Below, in pieces: positions 25,609 through 35,408 of a stretch of DNA of 64,000 nt. A program made the translations under genes and the position numbers. The stretch comes from Methanoculleus sp. UBA303 (lineage in GTDB: Archaea; Halobacteriota; Methanomicrobia; Methanomicrobiales; Methanoculleaceae): the NCBI GenBank assembly GCA_002501655.1, contig DANY01000032.1:1-64000 (forward strand), written 5' to 3'. The stretch's first letter is position 1. Every line of letters begins with the position of its first letter. Below the pieces are notes generated by a model. The model was not told where the DNA came from. It saw nothing but the letters and a program-made list of their open reading frames with translations, and ran no database searches.

Positions 25609-26221
25609 GTGTACCACGTATCTGGTATCGGTCGTTGATCTCTTCGACAACCCCCATGTACACGAGGTTGCCCAGTCTCTGTTTCAGCTCATCCGTGGAC
25701 AGGCTGCTCACTTCCTCGAGTTCCGCGAGCGTCAGGTCGACATGGGAGAGGGCGAGGATGATCTCCAGATCCCCGTCATCGGTTATGAAGCCTCCCCTCA
25801 TGCGCACGATCTCGGTGAACCTCGATTCGATTTCCCGCTCCAGTTGTTCGAGGTTATCCAGAAGCTCGTCGCGAGCACGGATCATCCGCTTGAGCGCCGC
25901 GAGATTTCTTGTAAATCTTGTCTTCTGGTCTTCTTCAACGGAGGGAGGCGTAACCCCATCCTGCTTCTGCAGGTTTACGATGACATTGATGTCATGCGAG
26001 AGGTAGTAATACTTTCGCCTGCGCTCATCCTGGCAGGATATGAGGAGCTCCTCGCGCTCCATCAGCTGCAGGTGTTCTATCACCGCTTTCGGGCTGAGCA
26101 CCAGGCGTTCGGAGATCTCAGTCACAAAACACGGCTTCTGTCTCAGCAGTTCTATTATTCGCCGTCTGTTCCGGTTTCCCAGGATATCAAGGAGACGGGA
26201 AACCTCACCGCCCTCAAGCAT
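25598..26221 (-). CDS. ArsR-type winged-helix regulator, candidate heat-shock repressor (HSR1/Phr-like)
   Basis: A 207-aa regulator. The winged helix lies at about residues 8-75 (LGNRNRRRIIELL, then FVTEISERLVLSPKAVIEHLQLM as recognition region, and RRRKYYYLS wing). A coiled-coil dimer region (about 105-140) and a second, C-terminal winged-helix-like part (LTLAELEEVSSLSTDELKQRL) follow. Its gene is coupled to an Hsp20-like gene. In Archaeoglobus fulgidus the regulator HSR1 heads an operon with cdc48 and hsp20 and binds a CTAAC/GTTAG palindrome. A CTAA-based dyad sits in this gene's own promoter, so orthology is a reasonable inference. Confidence 0.8.
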   Translation of the reverse strand: MLEGGEVSRLLDILGNRNRRRIIELLRQKPCFVTEISERLVLSPKAVIEHLQLMEREELLISCQDERRRKYYYLSHDINVIVNLQKQDGVTPPSVEEDQKTRFTRNLAALKRMIRARDELLDNLEQLEREIESRFTEIVRMRGGFITDDGDLEIILALSHVDLTLAELEEVSSLSTDELKQRLGNLVYMGVVEEINDRYQIRGTHGE

Positions 26222-26225
26222 GTTT

Positions 26226-26252
26226 ACTAATCGTTAGTGGTTCAAATATAAA
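26226..26252 (-). promoter_or_regulatory. Promoter and ACTAA/TTAGT operator of the ArsR-type regulator
   Basis: On the minus strand a TATA box (TTTATATTT, 26252-26244) is followed after 5 bp by ACTAA-CGA-TTAGT (26238-26226), a perfect 5-3-5 dyad ending 5 bp before the ATG. The spacing implies a nearly leaderless mRNA with the dyad over the initiation region, as expected for autorepression. Confidence 0.6.
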
Positions 26253-26257
26253 AAAAG

Positions 26258-27724
26258 TTACTCGAAGAGGCGATAGTTCGGTGCCTCATCGGTGATCATA
26301 ATGTTGTGCGGGTGACTCTCACCGTAGCCCGCAGGCGTGATCCTGAGAAACCTGCCGTTTTTCTTCAGGTCCAGTATCGTCTTTGATCCCGTGTAGCCCA
26401 TAGAGGACTTCAGACCGCCGACGAGCTGGTAGATCACGTCCGAGACCCGGCCAACGTAGGGGGTGACTCCCTCGACGCCCTCGGGAACGAACTTGGTCCT
26501 CCCGATCTCCTTCTTCTGGAAGTAGCGGTCGCTCGACTCGCCGCTGCTCATGACACCGAGCGATCCCATCCCCCGGTACTGCTTATAGCGCCGGCCCTTG
26601 ATCGTCGTAACCCTTCCCGGCGCTTCGTCGGTGCCGGCAAAGAGGCTGCCCGCCATGATACAGTCCGCGCCCGCGGCGATCGCCTTCGCGATATCCCCGG
26701 AGTAGCGGATACCGCCGTCGGCGATCACCGGCACGCCGGCCTCATGCGTCACCTCGGCGACGTTTGCTATCGCAGAGACCTGCGGCACGCCCACGCCCGC
26801 GACGATCCGCGTCGTGCAGATGGAGCCCGGTCCGATGCCCACCTTCAGCCCGTCGACGGAGTCGACTAGGACGGACGCCGCCTGCTTCGTAGCGATGTTC
26901 CCTGCCACCACATCGACAGCGACGCTCGCCTTGACCTCCCTGACCGCTTTTACGACGTTCATATTATGGCCGTGAGCGCAGTCCACCACCAGGGCATCGA
27001 CACCCGCCTCAACGAGCATCATAGCCCGGTTGAAGTCGAAGGGGCCCACCGCGGCGGCGACCCTGAGTTTCCCGCTTGCATCACGGTTCGCGCGGGGATA
27101 TTGCCGCTTCTCGAGGATGTCCCGCATCGTGATGATACCGACGAGGCGCCCCTCTGCATCTACAACGGGAAGGCGCTCGACTTTGTTTGCATACATCGTC
27201 TCGAGCGCATTCTCCACAGTTATGTCTTCAGACGCCGTGATCAGGTTCTTGGTCATGTAACCGGTGATCTTCGCCTCGCCCCGCTTCGGCAGGATCGCCC
27301 TGATATCCCTGCGGCTGACGATACCGATCACCCGATCCTCGTCGATGACAGGCACGCCACCGATACCGTACTGCTTCATGACCCGTTCCACATCGATGAC
27401 CGTGGACTCCGGGCCGACCGCCACAACCTCGCGCTCGATAAGGTCCTCGGCCTGTTTGACGACCCTGACCTCGGCGACCTCGCGCTCCGGGGGCATGTTC
27501 CGGTGGATGACGCCGATGCCGCCCTCCCGGGCTATCGTTATCGCCATCATCGATTCGGTCACCGTATCCATGGCGGCGCTCACGAGAGGTATATTCAGGG
27601 GAATGTTCCGCGAGAACCTCGACCTGACGTCGACCTCGTCGGGCTCGACCCAGGATTCTGCGGGCTCAAGCAGCACATCGTCAAACGTAAATGTTGTCTC
27701 CAGTTTCATCTTCTCGATATACAT
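26258..27724 (-). CDS. guaB: IMP dehydrogenase
   Basis: A 488-aa enzyme oxidising IMP to XMP, the committed step to GMP. The barrel starts with [12 protein letters not shown], two CBS domains are inserted at about residues 90-205, and the active-site loop [20 protein letters not shown] carries the catalytic Cys (near 302). The flap RYFQKKE and the GMGSLGVM segment are intact. It lies 3 bp after mfnB on the same strand. A GGTGA precedes the ATG closely. Confidence 0.97.
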   Translation of the reverse strand: MYIEKMKLETTFTFDDVLLEPAESWVEPDEVDVRSRFSRNIPLNIPLVSAAMDTVTESMMAITIAREGGIGVIHRNMPPEREVAEVRVVKQAEDLIEREVVAVGPESTVIDVERVMKQYGIGGVPVIDEDRVIGIVSRRDIRAILPKRGEAKITGYMTKNLITASEDITVENALETMYANKVERLPVVDAEGRLVGIITMRDILEKRQYPRANRDASGKLRVAAAVGPFDFNRAMMLVEAGVDALVVDCAHGHNMNVVKAVREVKASVAVDVVAGNIATKQAASVLVDSVDGLKVGIGPGSICTTRIVAGVGVPQVSAIANVAEVTHEAGVPVIADGGIRYSGDIAKAIAAGADCIMAGSLFAGTDEAPGRVTTIKGRRYKQYRGMGSLGVMSSGESSDRYFQKKEIGRTKFVPEGVEGVTPYVGRVSDVIYQLVGGLKSSMGYTGSKTILDLKKNGRFLRITPAGYGESHPHNIMITDEAPNYRLFE

Positions 27725-27727
27725 ACG

Positions 27728-28417
27728 TCACCTGAGCATCATCATTGCTTTCTCCACCAGTTCGGTCCGGATCGTGGTGGACCGATCGCCTCCGCAGACC
27801 ATCCCCCGGACGCCGATGATCTCCGGATCGATACGCTTTAAGGCACCGAGGTCCTCGAACTTCAGCGAACCGGCAAGGGCCGTCTGCAACCCGAGTTCTC
27901 GGTTTTGTTCAGCAAACCGGGTCAGTGTCTCCTCGTCCATGAACTCAAAGAGACTCTTCCCGTCTTTAATGCCGGTGTCGATCATGGCGACATCAGCTCC
28001 GGCATCCGCAACCAGCGAACTGATGGCGAACGGAGAGACCGTGCCTATTCTCTGAAAATCGGCATAGGCGGCGATAACCACGTATTTCTCAGGAAACTCC
28101 CGCTTCACCGCCGTGGTCACTGCCTCGATAACATCACAGGCACGGTTGGTTCCGTCGAACATCAGGCCGACCTTGATATAGTCGGCACCTGCATGTGCGG
28201 CGCCGTAGGCAGAAAGAGCTGCAGTTCCTGGCTTATACTCATTGTCTCCAATTGCAGCACTGACAGGCTTGTTGCCGGCGAGGGTTTTGATCTCCTGGAT
28301 GATCCAGGGGAAGTTTGCTCCAAGCGAGCCCTCTGAGGGCTTTTTCACGTCGATGATGTCAGCGGAAAGCGAGCTTCTTGCCTCCTCAATACTGCTCGGA
28401 CTGACGAGTAATTGCAT
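27728..28417 (-). CDS. mfnB: (5-formylfuran-3-yl)methyl phosphate synthase MfnB
   Basis: A 229-aa TIM-barrel enzyme that makes the furan ring precursor of methanofuran from two glyceraldehyde-3-phosphates. Family blocks are DIIDVKKPSEGSLGANFP near residues 20-37 (with the lysines implicated in Schiff-base chemistry), AGADYIKVGLMF and MIDTGIKDGKSLFEF, and GVRGMVCGGDRS at the phosphate site. It forms an operon with guaB and is divergent from the HisA-like gene. Methanofuran synthesis marks the host as a methanogen. Confidence 0.95.
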   Translation of the reverse strand: MQLLVSPSSIEEARSSLSADIIDVKKPSEGSLGANFPWIIQEIKTLAGNKPVSAAIGDNEYKPGTAALSAYGAAHAGADYIKVGLMFDGTNRACDVIEAVTTAVKREFPEKYVVIAAYADFQRIGTVSPFAISSLVADAGADVAMIDTGIKDGKSLFEFMDEETLTRFAEQNRELGLQTALAGSLKFEDLGALKRIDPEIIGVRGMVCGGDRSTTIRTELVEKAMMMLR

Positions 28418-28461
28418 AGAAATTAATGATCCTTCACCCTAATAGTGATTGCGTTGAGGAC

Positions 28462-29142
28462 ATGGAACTGATTCTTGCAGTCGATCTGGCAGGCGGCCTC
28501 GTGGTGCATGGAAGATCCGGGATGCGCGCCGGTTACCGGCCGCTGACCTGGGGGATCGCCCCCTCAGCCGAGCCGGAGGCCTATGTATCCGCTCTGAAGC
28601 CCCGGTATCTCTACATCGCCGACCTGGAGAGCATCCTGGGCAGAACCCCACAGGACGACCTTGTCCGGCGTTGCGCCGCCCTGGTCGAGCGGTGCTATCT
28701 TGACCGGGGCTCTCGGTCGCCTGCCGAATGCACGGCAGTCGCCGGGGTGACACCGGTCGTCGGCACCGAGACAGCGGCGAGAGCGCTCGAAGACCTTCGG
28801 GCATACCATGCCGGCTACCTCAGTATCGATATCAAAGAAGGCCGGGTGCTTCCCTGGGGCATCCGGCCGGCGGAGATGTTACGCCGCGCATCGGCGCTCT
28901 CGTTTGAGGGGTGTATCATCCTCAACATCAGCGCCGTGGGGACACAGCGGGGCCTCGTCCGGGAGGATCTCGAAGAGATGCGGGCGTGCTATTCCGGGCG
29001 CCTCCTCTACGGGGGCGGCGTCGCCGGGACGGACGACATCCACCTCCTCGCCGACGCCGGATTTGACGGGGCGATCATAGCAACCGCCGTCCACCACGGC
29101 ACGGTGCCGCTCGAATGGGTCCGGAGGGGGCACCCGTGCTGA
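28462..29142 (+). CDS. HisA/HisF-related TIM-barrel protein, function unknown
   Basis: A 226-aa protein of the COG1411-type family related to HisA. The first strand LAVDLAGGLVVHG resembles HisA's AIDLxxGxxVR, and the phosphate sites (VVGTETA, LLYGGGVAGTDD, GAIIATAVHHG) are retained. The true HisA catalytic Asp pair cannot be confirmed by eye. The ATG at 28462 is chosen for GAGG 6-9 nt upstream. It is divergent from mfnB and overlaps tmk, so a role in a methanogen cofactor pathway is possible but unproven. Confidence 0.8.
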   Translation: MELILAVDLAGGLVVHGRSGMRAGYRPLTWGIAPSAEPEAYVSALKPRYLYIADLESILGRTPQDDLVRRCAALVERCYLDRGSRSPAECTAVAGVTPVVGTETAARALEDLRAYHAGYLSIDIKEGRVLPWGIRPAEMLRRASALSFEGCIILNISAVGTQRGLVREDLEEMRACYSGRLLYGGGVAGTDDIHLLADAGFDGAIIATAVHHGTVPLEWVRRGHPC

Positions 29143-29753
29143 TCACCATCGAGGGGATCGACGGGAGCGGCAAGAGCACCCTTCTCGCCCGTCTTCGGGA
29201 GTTGCTCGCCGACCTCGACCCCCTCTTCACCCGCGAGCCCGGTGCGACCTGGGTGGGCGAGTCGGTGCGGCGGGCGGTTGCCGAGCGGATGGACCCGATC
29301 ACCGAAGCGCTGCTCTTCTGCGCCGACCACGCCGCGCATATTGATACGGTGATCCGGCCCGCACTTGACGAGGGACGGCTCGTGATATCCGACCGCTACT
29401 CGGACTCCCGGTTTGCCTACCAGCCGGTCGTCCTCGACGGCGTTCTCCCCGACCCTCTCCTCTGGCTCCGCCAGATCCATGCCGGGTGGTCGATCCGGCC
29501 CGACCGGACGTTCCTCCTTGTTCTGCCTGTCGAAGATGCCGTAGCCCGTCTCGATCCCGCAAAGAAGAGAGAGTATTTTGAGAATGCCGGGATCCTTATG
29601 CAGGTGCAGAAGAATTATCTAGGCCTTGCGGCTACTGATCCCGCGCGGTTTGTCATCGTTGATGCACTGCTCCAAAGAGAGGAGGTCGCCCGGTTCATCG
29701 CCGACGAGATCAGGACGAGTGTCCAATCGTCACAACCACGTCCCCGAGCGTGA
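29136..29753 (+). CDS. tmk: Thymidylate kinase
   Basis: A 205-aa dTMP kinase. P-loop [10 protein letters not shown] at about residues 5-14, the [11 protein letters not shown] substrate block near 90, and a LID region further on. The GTG at 29136 is preferred because GGAGGGGG lies just upstream; it overlaps the HisA-like gene stop. The 3' end overlaps the convergent valS gene by 44 bp. Confidence 0.93.
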   Translation: MLITIEGIDGSGKSTLLARLRELLADLDPLFTREPGATWVGESVRRAVAERMDPITEALLFCADHAAHIDTVIRPALDEGRLVISDRYSDSRFAYQPVVLDGVLPDPLLWLRQIHAGWSIRPDRTFLLVLPVEDAVARLDPAKKREYFENAGILMQVQKNYLGLAATDPARFVIVDALLQREEVARFIADEIRTSVQSSQPRPRA

Positions 29754-32301
29754 GGACGTCCACCTCTTCTCCCGCCACCTGGTAGGCGACCTTCGGCGTG
29801 AAGGAGTCGGCCGGCACGGGGATCTCCTCGCCGTCAACCGTGATGGTGGCGGGCGGGTTCCTGAGCTGCTCCGGCGGGAGCGCCTGCACGGCCTCCATGA
29901 ATCCACGGGCCTGCTTCCGTAAGCGGGGACCGATGATCGCCATGTTAAAGTTCACGCCGTTTGCGACCTCTTCGAGCCGGGGTGTGCCGGTGCTCCACCG
30001 GGCATCAGCATTCAGTGCCCGCCCGGCGTCTCCGGCATCATCGACCGGCTCCGGCGCGTAGATCATAACATGGCCGAGCGGTGCGTTCAGCGCCATGCCC
30101 CGATCGTGCTTGTAGCGCCGGAGTTCGGCGACCATCTTCACGAGAAGGTCGCCGTGGCGCCGGGCCTCATCGTCGGCATACGCAAAGTCAGGCCAGCCCT
30201 CTTTGTGCACGCTCCTCCCGGTCAGGTTGTGGTAGCACTCCTCCGCAAAGTGCGGGATGATCGGGGCGAGAAGACGGCAGAGGACGTCCATAGTCGTCCG
30301 AAGTGCGCTGCACGCGCTGGCCCTGCTGTTGTCTTCTGCGTACAGGCGCCCTTTTGTGATCTCGATGTAGTCGTCGGCGAGCGTGTTCCAGGCAAACTCC
30401 CGGATAGCCCTGAGCGCCCGATCGAACTGGTAGCCTTCCATCGCAGCGGTGGCTTCCGCAACGGTATCGGAGAGCCGGACAAGGAGCCAGCGGTCGGTGA
30501 GTTCCGTCACCGGCCCCGGCTCTCCGGTCACCGTATCCAGGTGCCCCATGACGAACCTGAAGATGTTCCAGAGTTTGGTCTGGAAACGGGATGCGGCAAC
30601 GACGTCATTCCAGTTGAACATAATATCCGAGCCGATCGTCGCGCCTCCCGCACCCCACTGCCTGAGCGCGTCCGCCCCGTACTTCCCGACGACCTCCTCG
30701 GGAGAGATGATGTTGCTTCTGCTCTTGCTCATCTTGAACCCGTCATCCCCGAGCACCATGCCGTTGACGAGGATCTGGTCCCAGGGATGGCTGCCGACCA
30801 GAGCTTTCGCCCGGAGGATCGTGTAGAACGCCCATGTCCGTATGATATCGTGCCCCTGGGGGCGCAGCTGTGCCGGGAAGAGCGGCGGCCTGCCGTCTCC
30901 ATCCCACCCGGTGACGTGGAGCGCCGATATCGACGAGTCCATCCAGGTGTCGAGCACATCCTTCTCGCCAGTGAAGTTCGACCCGCCGCACCGGGGACAG
31001 GGGGCTTTCGGCGTATCGACAGTCGGGTCGACCGGGAGGTCTTCTCCATCCGGGAGGATCAACTCACCGCAAGAATCGCAGAACCAGACCGGGATCGGCG
31101 TCGCGAAGATCCGCTGCCGGGATATGCACCAGTCCCACTCCATCGACTCTGCCCAGTTCTCCAGCCGGGTGAACATATGCTCCGGCGTCCAGGAGACCCT
31201 CCGGGCCGCATCCAGAATATCGTCCTGGTGGACCCGGACAAACCACTGGCGTTCGGAGAGGATCTCGATAGGTGTCTTGCACCGCCAGCAGGTCCCCACT
31301 CGCTGTTCGAGTTCTTCCTGCCGCTTCAGGATCCCCTTCTCTTCCATATCCCGAAGGATCGCCTTCCTGCAGGCCTCCGACGGCATACCTGCGTAAGGGC
31401 CCGCGACCGCAGTCATGACGCCCTGCCGGTCGATCGCCTTACGGAGTTCCAGGTCGTGCTGTTTCCACCAGTAGACATCCATCTTGTCCCCGAACGTACA
31501 GATCATCACCGCACCGCTGCCGAAGTTCGGGTCGACCGCAACGTCCTCGATGACCGGCACCTGGTGCCCGAAGATGGGAACCGCAAGCCTCTTCCCCTTC
31601 ATGCCGCGATACCGCTCGTCATCGGGGTGAACCGCCACCGCAACACAGGCCGCAAGGAGTTCTGGCCGGGTGGTGGCGATCTCGACTCCGTCGAAGTCGA
31701 AGTAGTTGAGTGTGGTGGTTCGGGGAACGTAGTTGACCTCGGCGAACGCGATGGCCGTCTCGCAGCGGGTGCAGAAGTTCACCGGATGCTCGCTCTGGTA
31801 GATGTCGCCGGCTTTGAGCATCTGCAGGAACGATGCCTGGGTCTTTTTGTAATACTCCGGGAGCATGGTGATATACTCGTGGCTCCAGTCGGTGGAGAAC
31901 CCGAGCCGCCGCATGGTCGCCCGCATCTTCTCGATGTTCCCGAGCGTGAGGTTGCGGCACATCTCCCGGAACTTCTCCCTCGATACATCGTTCTTGGTTA
32001 TCCCGTAGGTCTCCTCGACCTTCACCTCGGTGGGGAGGCCGTGGCAGTCCCACCCCTGCGGGAACATAACGTTAAAACCGCGCATACGTTTGTACCGCGC
32101 GATGAAGTCGATGTAGCACCAGTTTAAGGCGTTGCCGATATGGAAGTTGCCGGTAGGATACGGTGGCGGCGTATCGATGATGAACCGGGGTTTCGGCGAG
32201 CCGGGATCGAAATAGTTATCCTCATCCCGCCAGGCATTCTGCCAGCGCCTCTCCACTTCTTCAATATCGTAATTTTTGGGTAGTTGATGTGACGGCGACA
32301 T
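29710..32301 (-). CDS. valS: Valyl-tRNA synthetase
   Basis: An 863-aa class I synthetase charging tRNA-Val. The HIGH motif appears as [11 protein letters not shown] (about residues 50-60), the KMSKS motif is exact and near 530, and the editing domain (about 195-350) holds TTRPELL and the [11 protein letters not shown] zinc-like segment. WVF/WISRQ-type residues ([19 protein letters not shown]) define the ValRS/IleRS group. It lacks the long C-terminal coiled coil of bacterial ValRS. A TATA-like ATATATT lies about 35 bp upstream. Confidence 0.96.
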   Translation of the reverse strand: MSPSHQLPKNYDIEEVERRWQNAWRDEDNYFDPGSPKPRFIIDTPPPYPTGNFHIGNALNWCYIDFIARYKRMRGFNVMFPQGWDCHGLPTEVKVEETYGITKNDVSREKFREMCRNLTLGNIEKMRATMRRLGFSTDWSHEYITMLPEYYKKTQASFLQMLKAGDIYQSEHPVNFCTRCETAIAFAEVNYVPRTTTLNYFDFDGVEIATTRPELLAACVAVAVHPDDERYRGMKGKRLAVPIFGHQVPVIEDVAVDPNFGSGAVMICTFGDKMDVYWWKQHDLELRKAIDRQGVMTAVAGPYAGMPSEACRKAILRDMEEKGILKRQEELEQRVGTCWRCKTPIEILSERQWFVRVHQDDILDAARRVSWTPEHMFTRLENWAESMEWDWCISRQRIFATPIPVWFCDSCGELILPDGEDLPVDPTVDTPKAPCPRCGGSNFTGEKDVLDTWMDSSISALHVTGWDGDGRPPLFPAQLRPQGHDIIRTWAFYTILRAKALVGSHPWDQILVNGMVLGDDGFKMSKSRSNIISPEEVVGKYGADALRQWGAGGATIGSDIMFNWNDVVAASRFQTKLWNIFRFVMGHLDTVTGEPGPVTELTDRWLLVRLSDTVAEATAAMEGYQFDRALRAIREFAWNTLADDYIEITKGRLYAEDNSRASACSALRTTMDVLCRLLAPIIPHFAEECYHNLTGRSVHKEGWPDFAYADDEARRHGDLLVKMVAELRRYKHDRGMALNAPLGHVMIYAPEPVDDAGDAGRALNADARWSTGTPRLEEVANGVNFNMAIIGPRLRKQARGFMEAVQALPPEQLRNPPATITVDGEEIPVPADSFTPKVAYQVAGEEVDVLTLGDVVVTIGHSS

Positions 32302-32496
32302 TTTCAGTGTATGATCTCTCTCGTTCCAGTGAAATATATTGTTCTACGGGGCTTTGGCGCTATCAAATACCTCGTGCCGTACGCAGGTTTGTCGTCCCTG
32401 ACCGGGGCCTCTCGGGGGTGAAGAACACGGGAGAGGCGAAGACGGCAGGCATTCGGATCCTAAAGGCTTTTTCCCTGCACAACCAAAGGTGTATGA

Positions 32497-33693
32497 ATGA
32501 CAAAGCCGCCGGGGTTGGTTCTGGCATCGGTGCTCACCCTCGCCTTCATAGGCCTTGCCCCCCTGCTCCAGCCGGCATGGCTGCTCACCCTCCTCCTCAT
32601 TCCGTTCTCGCTTGTCCTCTTCCTCATCCGGGATACCCGGTACGTATCGCTCTCGATCATCGCACTCGCCGTGCTCTACGGGCTCGGTTGGCTCTCGACG
32701 TTCGTCTTCACCTGCACGCTCGGCATCGTCGTCATCGGCGAGCTCGCGTTCCGGCTCACCGGAGGCAGGCAGATATCTTACCTCCACCACCTGGCTGCCG
32801 CCATCGCCATATCGCTTGCGGTGATGCTTTATCTCCAGTATAGCGCTCCGCTCGTCGTCGTGATGGGTGTTGTCGCCGCGGTGCTGCTCCGGGCGGTTCT
32901 CCGGAGCCGGGAAGACGCCCTTATGATCGAGGCGCTCGGTGTGGCGATGACCATGTTCCTCTTCGAGGAGATCAACTTCGAGGTCGACCTGAGCATCCTC
33001 GTCGCCGCGGCCGCGATAGCGTTCGGGTTCGGCTACACCTCCTACCGGCTCCGGGTGGCCGATGTCAGCGGCCTCTTCTCGGGCGCCATGATCGGTATCA
33101 TCCTCATCGTCTTTGCGGACGTCCGGTGGTTCCTGATCATGCTCACCTTTTTCATCATCGGTGCCGGGGCTACTCGATACCACTACGCTGAGAAGGAGAG
33201 GCTCGGGGTTGCCCAGGAGCACGCGGGTGTGCGCGGCTACTTCAACGTCTTCGCAAACGGTCTGGTGGCGACCGGCGCCGCCATCCTCTACGGTGTCACC
33301 GGACAACCGGCCTTCGTGGCACTCTTCATGGGAAGCGTCGCCTCCGCCGCCGCCGACACCGCCGCAAGCGAGATCGGGGTCACGGGGAAGACGCCCTACC
33401 TTATCACGACGCTCCGGCCGGTGCCCCGGGGAACGAACGGCGGGGTGACCCTGCGGGGTGAGGTTGCGGCCGTCGTCGCGTCTGCCCTCGTCGCCGTCGC
33501 CGCCTGGGTGATGGGCGTCGCTGACCCCTGGATGGTCGTCGTCACGGTCATCGCCGGCTTCATCGGCACGAACGTGGACAGCCTCGTAGGGGCGACACTC
33601 GAGAACAGCGGCATGATCGGAAACTCAGGCACAAACCTGACCGCTACATTCTTCGGCGGGGTCTCGGGAATGCTCCTCTATATGCTGGTGTGA
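32497..33693 (+). CDS. DUF92 family integral membrane protein
   Basis: A 398-aa polytopic membrane protein (about 10 helices). The C-terminal half matches DUF92, with ASAAADTAASEIG, RPVPRGTNGGVTLRGE and DSLVGATLENSG near residues 285-370. Relatives in plants and cyanobacteria are phytyl-phosphate kinases, so a prenyl-lipid phosphotransfer role is possible in an archaeon. The N-terminal helices are less conserved. A weak GGTG precedes the ATG. Confidence 0.87.
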   Translation: MTKPPGLVLASVLTLAFIGLAPLLQPAWLLTLLLIPFSLVLFLIRDTRYVSLSIIALAVLYGLGWLSTFVFTCTLGIVVIGELAFRLTGGRQISYLHHLAAAIAISLAVMLYLQYSAPLVVVMGVVAAVLLRAVLRSREDALMIEALGVAMTMFLFEEINFEVDLSILVAAAAIAFGFGYTSYRLRVADVSGLFSGAMIGIILIVFADVRWFLIMLTFFIIGAGATRYHYAEKERLGVAQEHAGVRGYFNVFANGLVATGAAILYGVTGQPAFVALFMGSVASAAADTAASEIGVTGKTPYLITTLRPVPRGTNGGVTLRGEVAAVVASALVAVAAWVMGVADPWMVVVTVIAGFIGTNVDSLVGATLENSGMIGNSGTNLTATFFGGVSGMLLYMLV

Positions 33694-34102
33694 ACCGTCG
33701 TAGAGGATCTCGAGGGCGCGCTCCCGATGCTCGTGCATCGATTCTCAATACGCAATACAACCAGAGAGGGTACCGATTGGATCTCGCACTCTTGCTCCAG
33801 GAGGTCATACCCTGAGGCACGCCCGGGCATGGCGTCCCCGTGGCGATAGCCACCACGGTCCACCGCCGGAGGAGATACCGGGGAAGATCCAGCTCCGGCA
33901 CCCACCCCATCGGGGCTGGGGGCGAGTGCCAAAAGAGTCCGATAATCTGGAATCGCTGTACTCATCGGCGTGAGAGGGGAACCGGCCTCGCCCGGCGCAG
34001 ACGGCGTAACGGTGGCTATCCACATGGTGCCGCCCGTAGACGGGAGTTGATCGGCATAACGCCCATATAGTGCCGTGGACACCCCTCCACTGGAGGGATC
34101 GA
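33694..34102. other. Intergenic region with hairpin repeat copies, no credible gene
   Basis: About 400 bp between the DUF92 gene and a HicB-like gene. It contains one full copy (33840-33910) of a dispersed hairpin element and, on the opposite strand near 34008-34024, a partial copy of its head (GGTGGCTATCCAC). The open frames read Pro/Ser/Arg-rich and change frame across the repeats. Confidence 0.5.
33840..33910 (+). repeat. Dispersed hairpin element, copy A
   Basis: It opens with a perfect stem-loop GTGGC-GATA-GCCAC, followed by CACGGTCCACCGCC and a tail CCAGCTCCGGCACCCACC. The head matches copy B at 46560 (23 of 24 positions) and the tail matches copy D near 47070. Confidence 0.6.
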
Positions 34103-34465
34103 TTGCCCGATGCTCGTCTCCGCTACACGGTCCTTAGGGAACGGAACAAGGACGGAGGGTATACCGTAACGGTGCCATCCCTCCCGGGATGCATCAGCGA
34201 GGGGTCTACCCGGGAAGAAACTCTGGCACACATTGAGGAGGCGAGCTCGGGGCATATCGAGGTAGCCAGAAGACTCGGCAAGCCTATTCTTGTTGAAGTC
34301 TCCGTACCCCTGAACACAGGCAACGCCGTATATGAAGCTCCCGAGAACAACGGGGGAGAAGGTGGTCAGGGCTTTGAGACTTCAGGCAATCCTTTTCCAG
34401 GCCGGGATCCCGCTCGAAGAGTTCCGGGATCTCCTGTAACCAATTGCCTGCTCATTAACCGGTGA
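34103..34465 (+). CDS. HicB-like antitoxin, probably with an abnormal C-terminus
   Basis: A 120-aa open frame whose first 75 residues form the HicB fold (LRYTVLRERNKDGGYTVTVPSLPGC, then STREETLAHIEEA). The TTG at 34103 is chosen because GGAGG lies 6 nt upstream; the GTG at 34070 is an alternative. The C-terminal 40 residues are Gly/Pro-rich and overlap a hicA-like reading frame, so the natural stop was probably lost. It would normally bind and neutralise the HicA mRNase. Confidence 0.65.
   Translation: MPDARLRYTVLRERNKDGGYTVTVPSLPGCISEGSTREETLAHIEEASSGHIEVARRLGKPILVEVSVPLNTGNAVYEAPENNGGEGGQGFETSGNPFPGRDPARRVPGSPVTNCLLINR
34332..34439 (+). pseudogene. Truncated hicA-like toxin fragment
   Basis: A 35-codon frame starts MKLPRTTGEKVVRALR, the usual opening of HicA proteins, then departs from the family and stops before the GSH catalytic motif. 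It overlaps the 3' end of the HicB-like gene in another frame. It is a likely remnant of a HicBA module that lost its toxin. Confidence 0.55.
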
Positions 34466-34575
34466 TCTTCCAGATTTGAGGCCTCGATCCCAGCGTATGT
34501 TCGACCGTTTCGAAACTTTCAGGACGGAATTTTCCCACACAAAAAGAAAGAACGCGATGCCCCCCCGGGCACCGT

Positions 34576-35406
34576 TCAGTACTTATACCACCGGCCCTTC
34601 TCGTCGTACTCGCCCTGCTGCTGCACACCCGGCGCATCCGCGTGATTGCGGAAGAAACTCGCCTTATAGGCGTACAGGAAGGCTGAGAAGAGCACCATCA
34701 CTATGGCATAGACCGCTGCGGTGATCCATACCCCCTCCGTCCCGATGAGTGCGAGGATATCCTGCGGCATCACTGCCTGGAGCTCTGTGGGGTTCATGTG
34801 GGTGAGCGGTTCGAGTTTGTCCACGAGCAGAGCGGACATGGTGACGAGGCCCGCGAACCCGAGCGCAATGAGGACGGCGATGTTCACCAGGTAGAAGATG
34901 AGAACGCTACCAAGGTTATTCATGACGAACTCAATGCTCCGCCGGATCGACTCGAAGACGTTCGTCTCTTCAAAGACCGCCACGGTATCGTAGAAGAACG
35001 TGAAGAAGGCGATCGAGACGAGCACCCCGAAGAGGAGCGGCGTCATGCCTGCGGCGGCACCGGCGCCCAGGAGCGCGAGCGGGATCGCGAGCAGGAGGAC
35101 TGTCAGGATGGCCGCAAAGAAGATGACCAGCGCGGGCAGGAGTATCCGGAAGTAGTAGGTGCGGCCGGACTGCAGAAACTCTCCGACGGAGAACGTCTCC
35201 GCCCTGACCGTGCCGTAGACCCCGCCGGCCAGGAAGGGTATCACGAAGACCTGCAGGAGTGCCAGAGGCTCTACATAGAAGGTTCCGCCGTATACGGGGA
35301 TGACGAGATTGAGGACCGCGAGGGCGCCCATGACGAGGCCGACCGACCAGAGGACGGGGTGCCGCCGGAGGAGTCCGGCGGCATTGGTGAGCGATTCGAG
35401 CGTCAT
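34576..35406 (-). CDS. Polytopic membrane protein (DUF7847/DUF4013-like)
   Basis: A 276-aa membrane protein with about six helices, in the order typical of archaeal proteins related to the glycerophosphodiester phosphodiesterase membrane domain: LVIPVYGG, an amphipathic SVGEFLQSGRTYYFRIL loop, then FFYDTVAVFEETNVFESIRRSIEFVMNN near residues 130-160. The tail is hydrophilic. ATG 35406 overlaps the upstream stop. Function is unknown; a role in membrane or lipid handling is a guess. Confidence 0.75.
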   Translation of the reverse strand: MTLESLTNAAGLLRRHPVLWSVGLVMGALAVLNLVIPVYGGTFYVEPLALLQVFVIPFLAGGVYGTVRAETFSVGEFLQSGRTYYFRILLPALVIFFAAILTVLLLAIPLALLGAGAAAGMTPLLFGVLVSIAFFTFFYDTVAVFEETNVFESIRRSIEFVMNNLGSVLIFYLVNIAVLIALGFAGLVTMSALLVDKLEPLTHMNPTELQAVMPQDILALIGTEGVWITAAVYAIVMVLFSAFLYAYKASFFRNHADAPGVQQQGEYDEKGRWYKY

Positions 35407-35408
35407 CT

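Noticed and set aside
30070-32127. A 685-codon open frame antisense to valS
   Set aside because: It is a GC-rich shadow frame, Arg/Pro/Asp-rich with no known domain, while the opposite strand encodes a complete ValRS.
33678-34082. A 134-codon minus-strand frame after the DUF92 gene
   Set aside because: It reads through hairpin repeat DNA, and its Ser/Pro/Arg-rich sequence matches no family.
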